Positions 1 to 10,785 are shown, counted from the stretch's first letter. The stretch is 64,000 bases of DNA from Chaetoderma sp. LZ-2023a (GCA_034401795.1 CM067369.1:184337881-184401880), one strand, 5' to 3'. Numbers and translations are program-made. Notes: a model not told the origin generated them from the letters alone.

Positions 1-81
1 TTGAATTAGACGTCACTAGGCTAGTTCTGCAAGAGTGAAATTGACACATTTTGCCTTGGCTGTACGCCAAAATCGGCGTCT

Positions 82-135
82 GGTCGTGTTCACACTAGAC
101 AGTTAATCCGGAGTAACATCATACTTCAGTATGGG
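82..135. repeat. F3 palindromic mini-MITE, degenerate left half
   Basis: GGTCGTGTTCACACTAGA followed by a TTAATCCGGAGTAACATC-like stretch matches the left half of the F3 palindromes at 8054 and 63827. The right half is missing or diverged. Bases 136-340 hold nothing I recognise. Confidence 0.5.
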
Positions 136-340
136 CTTACCATAGACTAATGACTTCTACAATTAATTCAATGAGTAATTCATTTCACATCGGTATGTTG
201 ATTTCCGTATTCCGTATTCACGCTCATCACACAGATCATTATTATCACGTCACGAAGAAATGTACAAGATTGCGATCGATCATTAACTCGCCGTTTTTAT
301 GGCTATGATTAATTTGTGGAGTAATGCATTCGCTATTCGA

Positions 341-455
341 CTACAAGTGTTTTGCAGGATATACAACCTCGCTGCAGCAACAGCTCCCGTCAAATTAGTT
401 TCAAAACATGCAACAGTGTTCCCGCATAGTTGTCTTGAAATTGGCCAGAATCCGA
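341..455 (-). repeat. F1 MITE fragment (hairpin right arm)
   Basis: GCAGCAACAGCTCCCGTCAAATTAG, AGTTTCAAAACATGCAACAG and a TTGAAATTGG piece follow the order seen in minus-orientation F1 copies. Both ends are lost. Confidence 0.55.
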
Positions 456-602
456 AACCGGGACAATCTAGTAAAACCAGAATATGATCGACAGCGCCAA
501 CTGCGAGTTGGCTGTATCTCCTAAGCGATTGGTTGTAGACCCGTTACATGTATTTTAAGTAGAGAGATATATAATACCAAAGAATCGAATTAGCTTATTG
601 AT

Positions 603-905
603 AATGGAGTAATCCAATTCTAGCTATGCCCCGCCCATCCTTAGATAAGCTCCACCCACACTCCACCCGTTTTGGTATCGATCGATCCCTGAACTATCTG
701 ACTCTTAATTTCCAGAAAACTATACAGTTAAGCTGGTGAATATTTTGAAAATAATTTGACTGGGTGATGTATGGCAGCAACAGCGCCCAGTAAAATTAGT
801 CTAAAAAATTCAACAACATGTTTCTTAAATAGGAACGACATACAATTCGTACAGCAACGACCGAAAGTAGATACGACATTGATTAGGACGCCATCTTACA
901 CGTCC
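603..905 (+). repeat. F1 CRE-MITE, 3' end decayed
   Basis: It starts AATGGAGTAATCCAATTCTA, then CTATGCCCCGCCCATCC, AAGCTCCACCCACACTCC and ATCGATCGATCCCTGAAC. The central hairpin is shortened and followed by ACATACAATTCGTACAGCAACG. The terminal TGACGTCA block is reduced to ACGCCATC and TACACGTCC remnants. Confidence 0.75.
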
Positions 906-1310
906 AGCATCCATCCTTTTTCTCCAGGCCAAACTCCTTAACAGAGAGAGGAACAGACAAAATTAAGAGCAGCCAGTGATGAGAAAATTGCACTACTGCA
1001 TCACCAGAGTGTAACAGACCAAATTTGGGTCATTAGGTATCAACAACTTGTAAAGATAAAGAAATCAACAGAGCTGTCAACCCAGTCAGTAGAAAATCAG
1101 CGCAAGAAGCAGTACAGACCCTGACACCCATTCAAACATATTAAAGAAAAACTGGAAAGAATATTTTAAACTTAAATCTTGATACCTTCTTAAACAGACG
1201 TGAAGAGCTTATTACCCGGAAATATATTGGTGAAATATACATTGCAATGCTAGTGAAATGCACAAAGCAAGTATATTTTTGATGCAATACAGGACCCCGA
1301 TCTGTACCGA
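906..1310. other. No confident feature
   Basis: AT-rich, with short broken open frames just upstream of the retrotransposon remnant at 1311. It may be more of that element's linker, but I see no conserved motif. Confidence 0.3.
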
Positions 1311-1490
1311 CAGATAATCTTTTCAACAAAGTTAAGTGGCCAGGATAGAACCAATACAGTGAACCTAGTTTTCTCCAACGAACGTGATATAGTAGAAAAC
1401 ATTTTGACTGAAGATCCAGTGGGAAACATCGTGATCTGTTTCATTTAGCTATCATATCTATGTCACCTATTAAACGATATCCTTACTGGA
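1311..1490 (+). pseudogene. Non-LTR retrotransposon endonuclease C-terminal remnant
   Basis: The plus-strand frame from 1311 reads RTNTVNLVFSNERDIVENI then LTEDPVGN. This matches the end of the APE-type endonuclease domain of CR1/L2/Jockey-like elements, where a (L/V)VF(T/S)N..D.V motif precedes a GNSDH motif. The SDH part is disrupted: after GN the frame must shift to reach HRDLFHL at about 1430-1450. No reverse transcriptase follows, so this is a short dead fragment. The family-level call rests on motif recognition only. Confidence 0.55.
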
Positions 1491-1784
1491 AACAGTGACA
1501 AACTATTAAATCAAATATTTTTGCTAGACAAAAAGGCCAAAATTCGCCTCAACCGTTGTAATGATGACGATCTTGCTGACCATAAGTGCAAATGTTAGGG
1601 TATTAGCCTGATAAGTCAGGTTCTACCAGTACACGCGGCTAATAATATGGGATATATAGGAATATTTTCACATTACTATAATAAATATTTGGTGGTAGAA
1701 TTATTACAATATTTCGCACAGCACGAGAACATAGTGAGTTCTACATGGCCTTATGTTCGAAAACTGGCTACAAGGCATGTAGAG

Positions 1785-2956
1785 ATATTCTGGTACCGAA
1801 TATAGTACATTATTGGAATTTGACAATGGTGTGCCACTACTAAATTGCATATGACGAAATTACTGTATAGTAAACATTTTTTAAACCTTTGATACTTTAT
1901 TGGCGTATTCATATACGTATCTAACCATATGGGTGAACTTCTGGGGTCGAACCTATTGCAAACAGTGTGGTACAGAAAATCGTTGATCTGACAGAATTTG
2001 CGCCAATTTTGGGTATTGAATTGTGTACTATGAAATTACGTTCCTGTAGAATTTTTCTAAATTCGGAATACAACTAGCATATTTCCTATAAGTATTTGTG
2101 GGTGAAATTCTGGGGGTGAACGTATTGCAATGAAAACCATGAATTATCCTAAGTTTGAGCTTATTTACGTTACGAAATTTTTAAATCTCACTACGTCGTA
2201 AGCTTATGCCTATACCTATCTAAACATATGGGTAATATTCTGGGCCGAACCCATTATGAGCGATATGTCAGGACATATCGACACCTATCTGAACGTGGTG
2301 AATGTGAAACAACCATATTACAATGGGACCATATGGCGAATGTGTAACAACATATTACCAAATTACTTGATAGTAGAACCGTGCAAAAGCACAGGTATAT
2401 GTAAAAAAATTGATTACAAACTGAGATTCTAATACTGAATATAGTAAATTGTTGGCATTTGACAACTGTCCGTGACTACTAAATTGAATATTACGAAATT
2501 ACTACGTGGTAGAAATCTCAAGATTCATTAGCGTATTCATATCCCTATCTAACCATATGGGTGAAATTATGTAGCCACCCATATTGCAGACGGTAGGGTA
2601 TTGAAAACCACAGATCTTCCAACATTGGAACAAATGTATGCGATGAAATTGCATACTATGAAAATAGATCACGTTCGAATTCTTTGAAATTCCCAATGTA
2701 ACTAGCATATTCAAACTCCTATACGTCTATGTGAGCGAAGTTCTGGAACCGACCGTATTACGGAAAGTAGGGCACCGAAAACCATGAATACACCATCATT
2801 TAAGCTAAATTTTGCGTATTAAAATTACTTCATCTAGAATTTGTTAGATTCGGAATATAACTAGCATATTAAAGCTCAAGTCTATGTGGGGTAAATTATG
2901 GGGCTGAACATATTACAGACACTAGGGCACTGAAAACTGTGGTGTTTTATTAATAC
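1785..2956. repeat. Degenerate satellite array, first block
   Basis: Units of roughly 110-150 bp share CCTATCTAACCATATGGGTG, a GGGGCCGAACCTATTGCAGA segment, GGGCA(C/T)(T/C)GAAAAC and GAAATTACTACGTGGTAG. The phrase GAATATAGTAAATTGTTG..ATTTGACAACTG occurs at about 1797, 2438 and 4087. The ORFs across it are incidental. Confidence 0.75.
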
Positions 2957-3342
2957 AATGAACCTTTCCAGTTTAGCCCATCTCTAGTTAAGCTCCACCC
3001 ATACCACTCTCGAGTTGGGATCGATGGATTTCTGACCTACTAGACGATAAATTTCAAGAAAACTATACAGGTAAGCCGTGGAATATTTTGACACTAAATT
3101 GACTGGGTCCTGTTGCTGCACATGGCAGGAACAGCGGCCAGTCAAATTATTTTCAAAATATTCAACAGCATTTTTATTAAATAACAAAAACATACAATTC
3201 GTACAACGTGTCAGATTATCAAGCATTTAAGATGAACTAAATCGAGTCAGTCATGATGTCATTATTATGACGTTATCCTATGCGTCACTTAATTAATTAC
3301 GACGTCATATGACGTAATATGATGGATAGACAACCTGAAAAG
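2957..3342 (+). repeat. F1 CRE-MITE, nearly complete
   Basis: Ends are ATGAACCTTTCCAG and CTGAAAAGGCCCATT. The hairpin core (AATTGACTGGGTCCTGTTGC against GGAACAGCGGCCAGTCAAAT) and degenerate CRE sites (ATGACGTTAT, ACGACGTCAT) are present. It interrupts the satellite array: flanking unit sequence ending GGGCACTGAAAACTGTG matches sequence at about 4570. Confidence 0.85.
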
Positions 3343-3576
3343 GCCCATTAGCAAGTGGTATTAATTACCCTCGCTCCGTCAGAGGATGAGTGTATTGTAT
3401 TCGGGTCTAGGTGCGTTCGGGATGGGAAGGGTCTACAATCTATGACTGGCCTTGTTAAAATGCGACCTATAAATACGGGTGCTCTCTTAATACAAGTGGT
3501 CCATATTGTGTGGACCACGCATTAACAAGTGGTATTAGACCTGTAATGCTCAATTTGCTCATTCTAATTACAATAG
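3343..3576. repeat. Spacer duplicated at 6314-6520
   Basis: AGCAAGTGGTATTAATTACC, CTCCGTCAGAGGA, ATACAAGTGGTCCATATTGTG and CAAGTGGTATTAG recur in the same order at 6314-6520. It is part of a larger duplicated block. Confidence 0.8.
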
Positions 3577-3750
3577 AGGGATCCATTTCTAGGTATGCCA
3601 CGCCTATTTCTAGCTAAGCTCCACCCCTTTTTGCGTGTTGGAATCGATGTCTATATACGCTGAATAATGAATTCCCAGACTTCCAATTTCAAGGTAACTA
3701 TACAGGTAAGCTGATGACTATTTTGAAACTAATTTGATTGGGTGCAACGA
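3577..3750 (+). repeat. F1 MITE 5' half, truncated
   Basis: It starts GGATCCATTTCTAGGTATGC, continues through AAGCTCCACCCC and ends inside the hairpin arm (ATTTGATTGGGTGC). There it joins directly to satellite sequence (AACGAAAACCATGAATCGGC), so the 3' half was lost by deletion or rearrangement. Confidence 0.75.
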
Positions 3751-4745
3751 AAACCATGAATCGGCCTAAATTTGAGCCGAAATTATTTCATGGTGGATAG
3801 TTTTAAATCTCACTACTCCGTAAGCGTATGCCTATATCTATCTAAACATATGGGTGACATTCTGGGGCCGAACCCATTATGAGCGATATGCCAGGACATA
3901 CCGATACCTATCTGAATGTGGTGAATGTGAACCAACGATATTATAATGGGGCCATACGGCGAATATGTAACTATCTACGATGAGATTACTTGATGGTAGA
4001 ATTGTGCAAAAGCACTAGCTCATATTGAGTTATATACATCCATATATAAAAAATTATTACAAATCGAGGACAGACATTCTGATACCGAATATAGTAAATT
4101 GTTGTCATTTGACAACTGTCCGTGGCTACTAAATTGAATATTCCGAAATTACTACGTGGTAGAAAACTCAAGATTCATTAGCGTGTTCATATCGCTATCT
4201 AATCATAACGGTGAAAATATGTGGCCAAACCTATTGCAGACAGGGAATAGTAGGGCATTGAAAACCTACAGATCTGCCAAAATTGAAACGAATTTACGCG
4301 ATGAAATCGTATACTACGAAATTACTTTAAATTCCCAATATAACTATCGTATTCAAATCCCTCTACGTCTATGTGAGCGAAGTTCTGGAGCCGACCATAT
4401 TACATACAGACAGGATGGCACCGAAAAGCACGAAAACCCCAACATTTAAGCCAATTTTTGCATAATAAAATTATTTCATCTAGAATTTGTTAGATTTGGA
4501 ATATACCTAGTATATTAAGGCTCAAGTCAATGTAGGTGAAATTATGGGGCTAAACATGCTACAGACAATAGGGCACTGAAAACTGTGAATCACCGGAGAT
4601 CTAGCAAATTTTCGGCATGAAATTGTGCGCTACGAAATTAAAATTCTTTTAACCTCAATCCATTAATTCAAAGCGTATTGATATACCTATCTAACTATAT
4701 GGTTGAAATTCTGTGGCCGAATTTCCTGTAGACCTTCTTAACTTA
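3751..4745. repeat. Degenerate satellite array, second block (copy of 2140-2950)
   Basis: It follows the order of 2140-2950 closely: TTTTAAATCTCACTAC, CCTATCTAAACATATGGGT, GAACCCATTATGAGCGATAT, CCTATCTGAA(C/T)GTGGTGAAT, GTGCAAAAGCAC and ACTACGTGGTAGAAA. It looks like a segmental duplication of the array. Confidence 0.8.
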
Positions 4746-5437
4746 GCACATGCACAGGTCTACACTTTCGGTTGATTTCTGTATTCAACAATCTGCTACA
4801 GTATTATTGACAGCAGTTTTGACTGGAAATTTGGAACATTGGTAGTCTATCAATACTGCTACATAACTGCATTGGCCCTACATGGATTTATTCCCACGGA
4901 TGGATTAAAGACAAAAGGATACTACTGATAATCACACATCCATTATTCATTCGTGTCCAGCGAGTTCTCTTTCGATACGAGATCGAGAAATGTATCTCGT
5001 ATGTAGGGGCCTATTGAGTAGCCATTGACGTAGTGATTTCACGATCCACAGTGTTGCTTTTACAGTCCGCTACGGAGATAGACTGGGTCCCGGTCTGTCT
5101 GGTATCCGAAGTTGAGTCTGTGTAACAGTCTAGTTGTTGTGATACGTAAGAAGATGACCGGTAAGTACATTAGAAGTGTAGTTTCGAAGAAGCCAAGCCT
5201 TTATTTTTAGATGGATCCATTATTGTTAGCGATCTCTGTCTACTTTTTCGCCCTCTACAATATTATTATGTATGTTTTTCTTTTGAAATTTACCACACAC
5301 ATAGTACGCCTCAAGACTGTCTGTAACAAGTCTGTAATTTTTACCCTATCTCGAATGCAGCAAATGTGAATCATACTATAATACAATACGGGAAAGGTTA
5401 AACAGACATGGTACATCATCGTCGTCCTCATAATTTA
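4746..5437. other. No recognised feature
   Basis: AT-rich unique-looking sequence. I see no ORF, hairpin or repeat family member. Confidence 0.4.
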
Positions 5438-5677
5438 TTAACCCTGTATTACCTAAATTGAGTAAAAAATATGAGAAAAAAAAAATTTGGTTATTGAGTG
5501 CCTATTTGCAGGCCAATAGACGACTGTTTTGAAGAGTTACTATTGGAATGACTGGCTCAATTATCGAGCCAGTCATTTCAGTGGTGAATTTTCAAAAACG
5601 ATCTCTTGACCTGGAAATTAACATCCTCAAGATCATTGTAGAGGCCGGTTTTGGCGGCCTCCTCATGAAAGGGTTAA
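5438..5677. repeat. F2 TTAA-MITE, complete
   Basis: The left edge is TTAACCCTG and the right edge AAAGGGTTAA. The core palindrome ATGACTGGCTCAATTATCGA / GAGCCAGTCATTTCAGTGG is flanked by CAAAAACGATCTCTTG. TTAA on both sides with CCC..GGG ends fits piggyBac-type insertion. Confidence 0.8.
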
Positions 5678-5990
5678 AATACACTAAGAGAAGATGATAG
5701 GCTTACATGGGCAGTCGTTGTCGTTGCAATACTTAATACAGGTCTATGATAGCAACACGTAGGTGGGTAGGGTGGGGTGGGCTACCAGTCAAAGTATTAA
5801 AAAGATATTCGTATGGTTGTCTTTATCTGAAATATTGAAATTTCGGTGTTAAACATTCTAAAGGATTTTGTTAGAAAAACGCACAATTCTGCCCAAGTAA
5901 GTCACATCTTGGTGGCGGTTGCTTGAAATGACTTCCATAGGCCTAACGTTAGTCAATCGGTCACTGAATCCTGGTATATTAATACATTAA
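5678..5990. other. No recognised feature
   Basis: Unique AT-rich stretch with a short G-rich run (GTGGGTAGGGTGGGGTGGG) near 5763. Nothing else is seen. Confidence 0.35.
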
Positions 5991-6313
5991 TACTGCGCTC
6001 GTATTGATATCGATGGATCTCTAAGCTTCTTGACTATCAATTTCCAGAAAACTATACAGGTAAGGTGTTGGCTATTTTGAAACCAATTTGACTGGGTGCT
6101 GTTGCTGCTTGTGGTTTCAAAATATTCACCAGCATGTTTTGTAAATAGCAAAGACATACAATTCGTACAACGTGTCGGACTATTAAGCATTTAAGACAGA
6201 CTAAATTGAGTCAGTCATGACGTCATGATTATGACGTCATCCTATACGTCACGTCGTTGATTATGACATCATATGACGTAATATGATCGATAGACAACAT
6301 GAAAATGTCCATT
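5991..6313 (+). repeat. F1 MITE, 5'-truncated (copy of 2990-3342)
   Basis: It begins within TCGTATTGATATCGATGGAT and keeps the hairpin, CATACAATTCGTACAACGTG, a TGACGTCAT at about 6228 and CTGAAAATGTCCATT-like end sequence. Together with 6314-6675 it repeats 2990-3745. Confidence 0.8.
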
Positions 6314-6520
6314 AGCAAGTGGTATTAATTATCCTCCCTCCGTCAGAGGACGAGTACATTGTATTCAGAGCAACAATCTATGATTGGCCTTGTTAAAATA
6401 TGTGACCTATAAATATGGGTGGTCTCTTAATACAAGTGGTCCATATTGTGTGGGCCACGCATTACCAAGTGGTATTAGCCATGTAATGCTCAATTTGATC
6501 ATGACAATTTCAATAGAGGG
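6314..6520. repeat. Duplicate of spacer 3343-3576
   Basis: Same ordered motifs as 3343-3576, including CCATATTGTGTGGGCCACGC. This makes 5991-6675 a second copy of a block containing two F1 elements and their spacer. Confidence 0.8.
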
Positions 6521-6890
6521 ATCCATTTCTAGGTATGCCACGCCTATTTCTAGCTAAGCTCCACCCCTTTTTGCGTGTTGGAATCGATGTATCGATGAAT
6601 TCCCAGACTGCCAATTTCAAGGTAACTATACAGGTAAGCTGATGACTATTTTGAAACTAATTTGACTGGGTTCTTTTAAAGGTTTGCTGCCTCTGGCCGC
6701 AATAACGCCAGGTAAAATTAGTTTCAAAATATTCAACACGATGTTGATTAAACAATAAAGACATACAATTCGTACACTTGCCGGACTATTCAATGGTCAT
6801 GACTGAGCTTGATACGCCATTCATTTACACATTTTGGATTGTGACGTCAGCCTGTATATGAAGTAATTGATTATGACGTCATCTCCTTCA
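6521..6890 (+). repeat. F1 CRE-MITE
   Basis: The 5' half matches 3577-3750. Here the element continues past the break point into GCAATAACGCCAGGTAAAAT, CATACAATTCGTACACTTGC and two TGACGTCA sites at about 6847 and 6875. It shows what the truncated 3577 copy lost. Confidence 0.75.
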
Positions 6891-6944
6891 GTTACAGATC
6901 GAACCCAGCCATTATCACAGAAAATGACTGTTGAATAAATAGCA

Positions 6945-7130
6945 AAGACATACAATTCGAACAGCGTCTAGTCAAATTAGTTTCAAAATATTCAACAGCA
7001 TGTTGATTAAATAGTAAAGACGTGCAATTCGGATACTTGACTGGCTATTCAATGTTCCTGGTGGGGCTAGATACGTCATTCATTGCACATTTTGATTGTG
7101 ACGTCCAGCTACATCTGACCTAAATAATGT
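6945..7130 (+). repeat. F1 MITE 3' half fragment
   Basis: GTCTAGTCAAATTAGTTTCA, AATATTCAACAGCATGTTGA, GACGTGCAATTCGGATAC and GATTGTGACGTCCAGC follow the F1 3' half. The 5' half and terminus are absent. Confidence 0.7.
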
Positions 7131-7137
7131 CCTATGT

Positions 7138-7310
7138 CTAATTGCCGTCCAAGAGACCATTGTGGTTTTTCTTTTGCAATTTACTACTGGAATTATAGGA
7201 TCAGTTATCCAACCAGTCACTCCAGTGGTAAACTTTCAAAACAAGTTCTCCGTTGAGTAGCTAATGCAAATGGCCATTTCTCACGATCACTGCAAGAAGC
7301 CATTTGTGGT
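7138..7310. repeat. F2 MITE, core without TTAA ends
   Basis: AATTTACTACTGGAATTATA ... CCAGTCACTCCAGTGGTAAA form the diverged F2 palindrome, with CCAAGAGACC and CTGCAAGAAGCC flanks. The boundaries are decayed. Confidence 0.6.
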
Positions 7311-8053
7311 CAGTTTGATAGAGTGCGAAAGTGGACATATAAGTTCCGTTGGCTGTTTATTAAAATAATTAAGCGGTCATCGCCGCGCAAACTCTATTAC
7401 AGTCGGACCAGAACCAATAAGAGAACTCGCCATGAATCACGTGCATGAAGATAATAATTATGAGATATCCAGCAATCTAAAAATAGAGCCGTGTCTTCGC
7501 GCCGAGAATTATTAGATCTCGTATCGATGGAGATCTCGCACGGCACAGCCCCACAATCCCCTGCGCGAAATGTCCGCGCATATAGGCAATTCTAGCCAGC
7601 AATAAATAGAAGCGTGCCCGCTGGAGCGGGCACGCAATAAATACATTCAAAACAGCAGCAAACCAGATACCAACTGACAATATTTTTGCGCATCTTCCCA
7701 GAGAAACACGACATACCCGAGAGCATTTTAGGTCATACTTTCTGCAGATGTAACTTTAAGTAACACAATCTAGTTTAGACCGGCATCTGCTAAATTTAAG
7801 AAGAGATTCTGGAGCTTGTAAACGGTCCGTTGTCTTAGGTTCAAACTCCTCCCATCGTAGCAATCACCCCACGTTTTCTGGCTTCAGATCATTCCCTTTA
7901 CCCATCTAAACTTGAACCTGATAGTACCCCCTACCTTCACCCCCGATAAGTGTGACACCAGGCTGCATCTGATGTTGGCGGAAAATTTCGTACTTCATGT
8001 AGAACGTGTGAAATCTTATCAATAAACTGCTACTTGTGCAAGCTTGAAGGAGT
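7311..8053. other. No recognised feature
   Basis: Mixed-composition unique sequence. Short open frames (for example minus 7477-7680) carry no motif I recognise. Confidence 0.35.
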
Positions 8054-8149
8054 CTACGGCCGTGTTCTCACTAGAGACTTAATCAGGAAAAACACCATAC
8101 TGACGTATGGCGTTATTCCTGTTTAATTCTCTAGTGAGAACGCGGCCTA
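8054..8149. repeat. F3 palindromic mini-MITE
   Basis: CGGCCGTGTTCTCACTAGAG pairs with CTCTAGTGAGAACGCGGCC, and the inner arms around ATACTGACGTAT pair as well, so almost the whole 95 bp folds on itself. Its near-identical sister is at 63827-63923. Confidence 0.85.
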
Positions 8150-8640
8150 AGATATTATAAATCCTGCCTCCACACAGACAAACTACCCCTTTTTCACCGG
8201 CTTCTCGAATTTGCTCGCGTTTCTGATCTGAACAGAATGCCTCCGCATCTTTCATACAGAACTTACCCGTATATTCCTTTTTAAGTGATGCGCCTTACAC
8301 AATTCCAAACAATCGTCAGGTGGTGTCACAACCACAAATTACATTTATGAACTATAAAAGATAGGAAATCTACTTACCGAACTTTCCTGTAAGACGAAAA
8401 TGTCCCAGACTGGAAACCTATCTGGCGATTTATCTGACTTAAGACAAAGATCCTGTGTTCACTGCTATAGCTGGTGGAAAAGCAACACTAACACTTCAGC
8501 ATGAACAATGATATGTGTAATTCCAGTCGTGGAAGAGTCGATTGCAGTCTTTGCTATCAACAGGTCAACATCTTCATCTGATTTTGTCATTTGTATTTCA
8601 TTTGCCTGGAAGTTTCGTATAAAGTTGTGTTTCTTTCCCG
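8150..8640. other. No recognised feature
   Basis: Unique-looking sequence downstream of the candidate minus-strand gene. No repeats or conserved ORFs are seen. Confidence 0.35.
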
Positions 8641-8658
8641 GATTCGCCAGAAATGGTC

Positions 8659-8664
8659 TTTATT
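8659..8664 (-). promoter_or_regulatory. Putative polyadenylation signal
   Basis: TTTATT on the plus strand reads AATAAA on the minus strand, 58 nt past the stop codon of the candidate gene at 8723-9487. The spacing suits a short 3' UTR. Confidence 0.4.
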
Positions 8665-8722
8665 TGATTGAGTTTAATGGCAAGATGGCGGAAAGGCTGA
8701 CCTTTGTACCGACAGCACAATC

Positions 8723-9487
8723 TTAACGTCGTTGACGTCTTGCATCTTTAGTTGATGATCCTATGTAAACATCAAAGACCACGGTTGTGTTACTTAAACA
8801 TTGCACGATTTTCTCAGGATAGTTGGTGAAGCAATCATTCACCATCCTAGAAATTATATTTGTGACTTTCTGTTGTAAGTAGTACTCGCATTGCATGCTA
8901 ATTATTTGACAATAATGTGACTGAATCTTGTTGCTGTCATTAATAGTATTATAGAAAGACTTTCTCGCATTTTCTCCTGGAAATAGACACACTGAATACT
9001 ATTGAAATACAGACTCGAAAGTACTACCATGAATACCTTTTACTTACTTATGCATCCAGAAGCGCCTGGCAAATGACTATTTCGCCAACCAGACATCTTT
9101 GTTTGAGCAATCCTGCCATGTACAGACAAAAGACTCAATAAATATGACGACCAATAGTTGCAACTATAAATGAGTCTACGCATTGCTTATTGGGTAACAT
9201 TGCATGCTGAGTAAATTAATCATAAATCTCATATCTCGTGCAGAAGCGTCTCTATTTAATGGGACAGGAACCTTTAAAGCATAGATAATAATAGTTCTAT
9301 TGATTATTGAGCGGTCAGTTATGCTCCACCGGCATAGCACATAGACTAGACTTTGGTTATTCTCGAAAGAGCGGCAAAAGAAACGCTTTGAGATTGTCGA
9401 ATCATTTGTAACAGTTAGACGGTTATGCTCATCATATTGAGCATGTGTTCCCAATAAGTACATGGCTACAAGGTAGACTAAATTCAT
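8723..9487 (-). CDS. Candidate three-exon small secreted protein, minus strand
   Basis: No family recognised; this is an eye-built model. Exon 1 (9487 down to 9330) opens with a signal-peptide-like MNLVYLVAMYLLGTHAQ, then a hydrophilic stretch with SKR and two cysteines; its donor CG|GTGGAG is weak. Exon 2 (9112-9048, 65 nt) has a pyrimidine-rich acceptor ending GGCAG and a strong donor GTAAGTAAAAG. Exon 3 (8976-8723) follows the acceptor CTATTTCCAG and ends RRQRR-stop. Phases match: exon 1 gives two bases, exon 2 starts with one and ends with one, and exon 3 starts with two. The predicted product is about 160 residues with seven cysteines and one likely N-glycosylation site (SNTT). AATAAA lies 58 nt after the stop. 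The exon 2-exon 3 junction is the best-supported part; exon 1 could belong elsewhere. Confidence 0.4.
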
Positions 9488-9512
9488 GTTATAGCGTGTT
9501 CAAATTCTTTAT

Positions 9513-9530
9513 TAGTATATAATTATATAT
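9513..9530 (-). promoter_or_regulatory. Possible TATA box
   Basis: The minus strand reads GATATATAATTATATAC about 30-45 nt before the ATG at 9487. In AT-rich DNA this is weak evidence; it fits the gene model only if the 5' UTR is very short. Confidence 0.2.
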
Positions 9531-9587
9531 CGCTAGCTTTTGATGATAGAATTATTTTCGTGAGAGTATTGTAATAGCCATGTTTAT

Positions 9588-9712
9588 GTGCCTGCCCGCC
9601 CGCCCGTATACCCACCCATCCACCTGCTCGGCCCTTGTCTGTCTGTCTGTTTGCCTGCCTGCCTACTTGCCTGCCTGCCCCCCACCAACACCCCCACCCC
9701 CGCCCGCTTCAG
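9588..9712. repeat. CCTG/CTGT/CCCA simple-sequence tract
   Basis: Interrupted runs of GCCCGCCC, CTGTCTGTCTGT, GCCTGCCTGCC and CCCCCAC. Open frames across it are low-complexity artefacts. Confidence 0.8.
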
Positions 9713-9769
9713 ATATAATAACAGTCACTTTTTTAGCCTAATCTGTTTAGTGTTACTGGAGAAGTTTTC

Positions 9770-10785
9770 GCGAAAACCAGGTCATTCATGATGGCCGCCG
9801 AAACTATGCCCCATTAAGTTCCCTTGAACAAAAATGGTTCAGCTGTTGCCCCCCCCCCCCCACCCCCACCCCACCCCACCCCCGTGATGTTTCATGAGTT
9901 TTGAATCGATGATCCAAGCGGTTTTGGAGAAGATTTTTAAAGACGTTTCTAAAAATCGAAAAAACTACAAGATAGCCACTGCCCCATTGGCCGATCCGCT
10001 TCCTTTGAACAAACTTCAAACTTGAATTTCTATGACCTAAGAATGCTTTCTGCCAAATGTTATTGGAATCGGTCCAGGTGTTCTCGAGAAGACAGTTTTA
10101 ATTTCATATTGCTTTAGTATCGGAGTTTTTTCGGGAAAATGATCCAAGATAGCCGCCAAACTGTTTATCCACCAGTTTCAAAAGTGGAAATTTGAAATTA
10201 ACGTATCCAAAAACATGTATAAAACCAATTTCGGCTCCAAAGTCCATCAAATAAAAATCCAATATGGCCGTTAAACACGTTACATTTTAATTGATCAATG
10301 GCCGCCATGTTTTCAGACATATTAAGTTCCCTTGAACAAACTTTAATCGCGTATTGTCCCTAATTATAGCTCCCAAATTGTGACACGGATCTGGGTGAGA
10401 AGTTGTTTTCATGAAAACAATGTCACCCAAGATGACCGCCGAACAATTTGGCCAATAAAGTTCCCTTGAACAAATTTGGTTCTGTTCTTACCCTAGGTGA
10501 TCTTTCATGAGTTTTGAATCGATCCCCAAGCGGTTTCGGAGAAGATTTTTAAATACGGTTCTAAAATTAGGACAAAATCCAAGATAGCCGCCGGCGAAAT
10601 TTGGCGATCGGCTTTGTTTGAACAAACGTGGATCTCTATGTCGTAATGATGCTTCCTGCCAAATAAAATTGAAATGGACCCATTGGCTCTTGAGAAGCCG
10701 TTTAAAGAGTAAGTCGACGGACGGAGGGATGATGGACGGTCGTCACAACATAAGCTCACTTGGCCTTTCATGCCAGGTGAGTTAA
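9770..10785. repeat. Interspersed repeat with recurring GGCCGCC units
   Basis: Repeating phrases include AAGTTCCCTTGAACAAA, TTTCATGAGTTTTGAATCGA, AGCGGTTT(T/C)GGAGAAGAT and (A)AGATAGCCGCC. They occur several times (about 9790, 9900, 9970, 10145, 10330, 10440, 10510, 10580). A poly-C tract lies at 9848-9888. It ends with GACGGACGG and a short hairpin, CTCACTTGGC / GCCAGGTGAG (10757-10782). I recall this tail from mollusc intergenic DNA, which is the main hint about the organism. Confidence 0.65.

Noticed and set aside
1785..4745. ORFs within the satellite array as small genes
   Set aside because: They are short, differ between near-identical duplicated units, and follow the repeat period.
9330..9487. 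Exon 1 of the candidate gene as an insulin-like B chain (two Cys separated by an aliphatic helix)
   Set aside because: Cysteine spacing is 13 residues instead of 11, and no A-chain CC-x3-C pattern follows.
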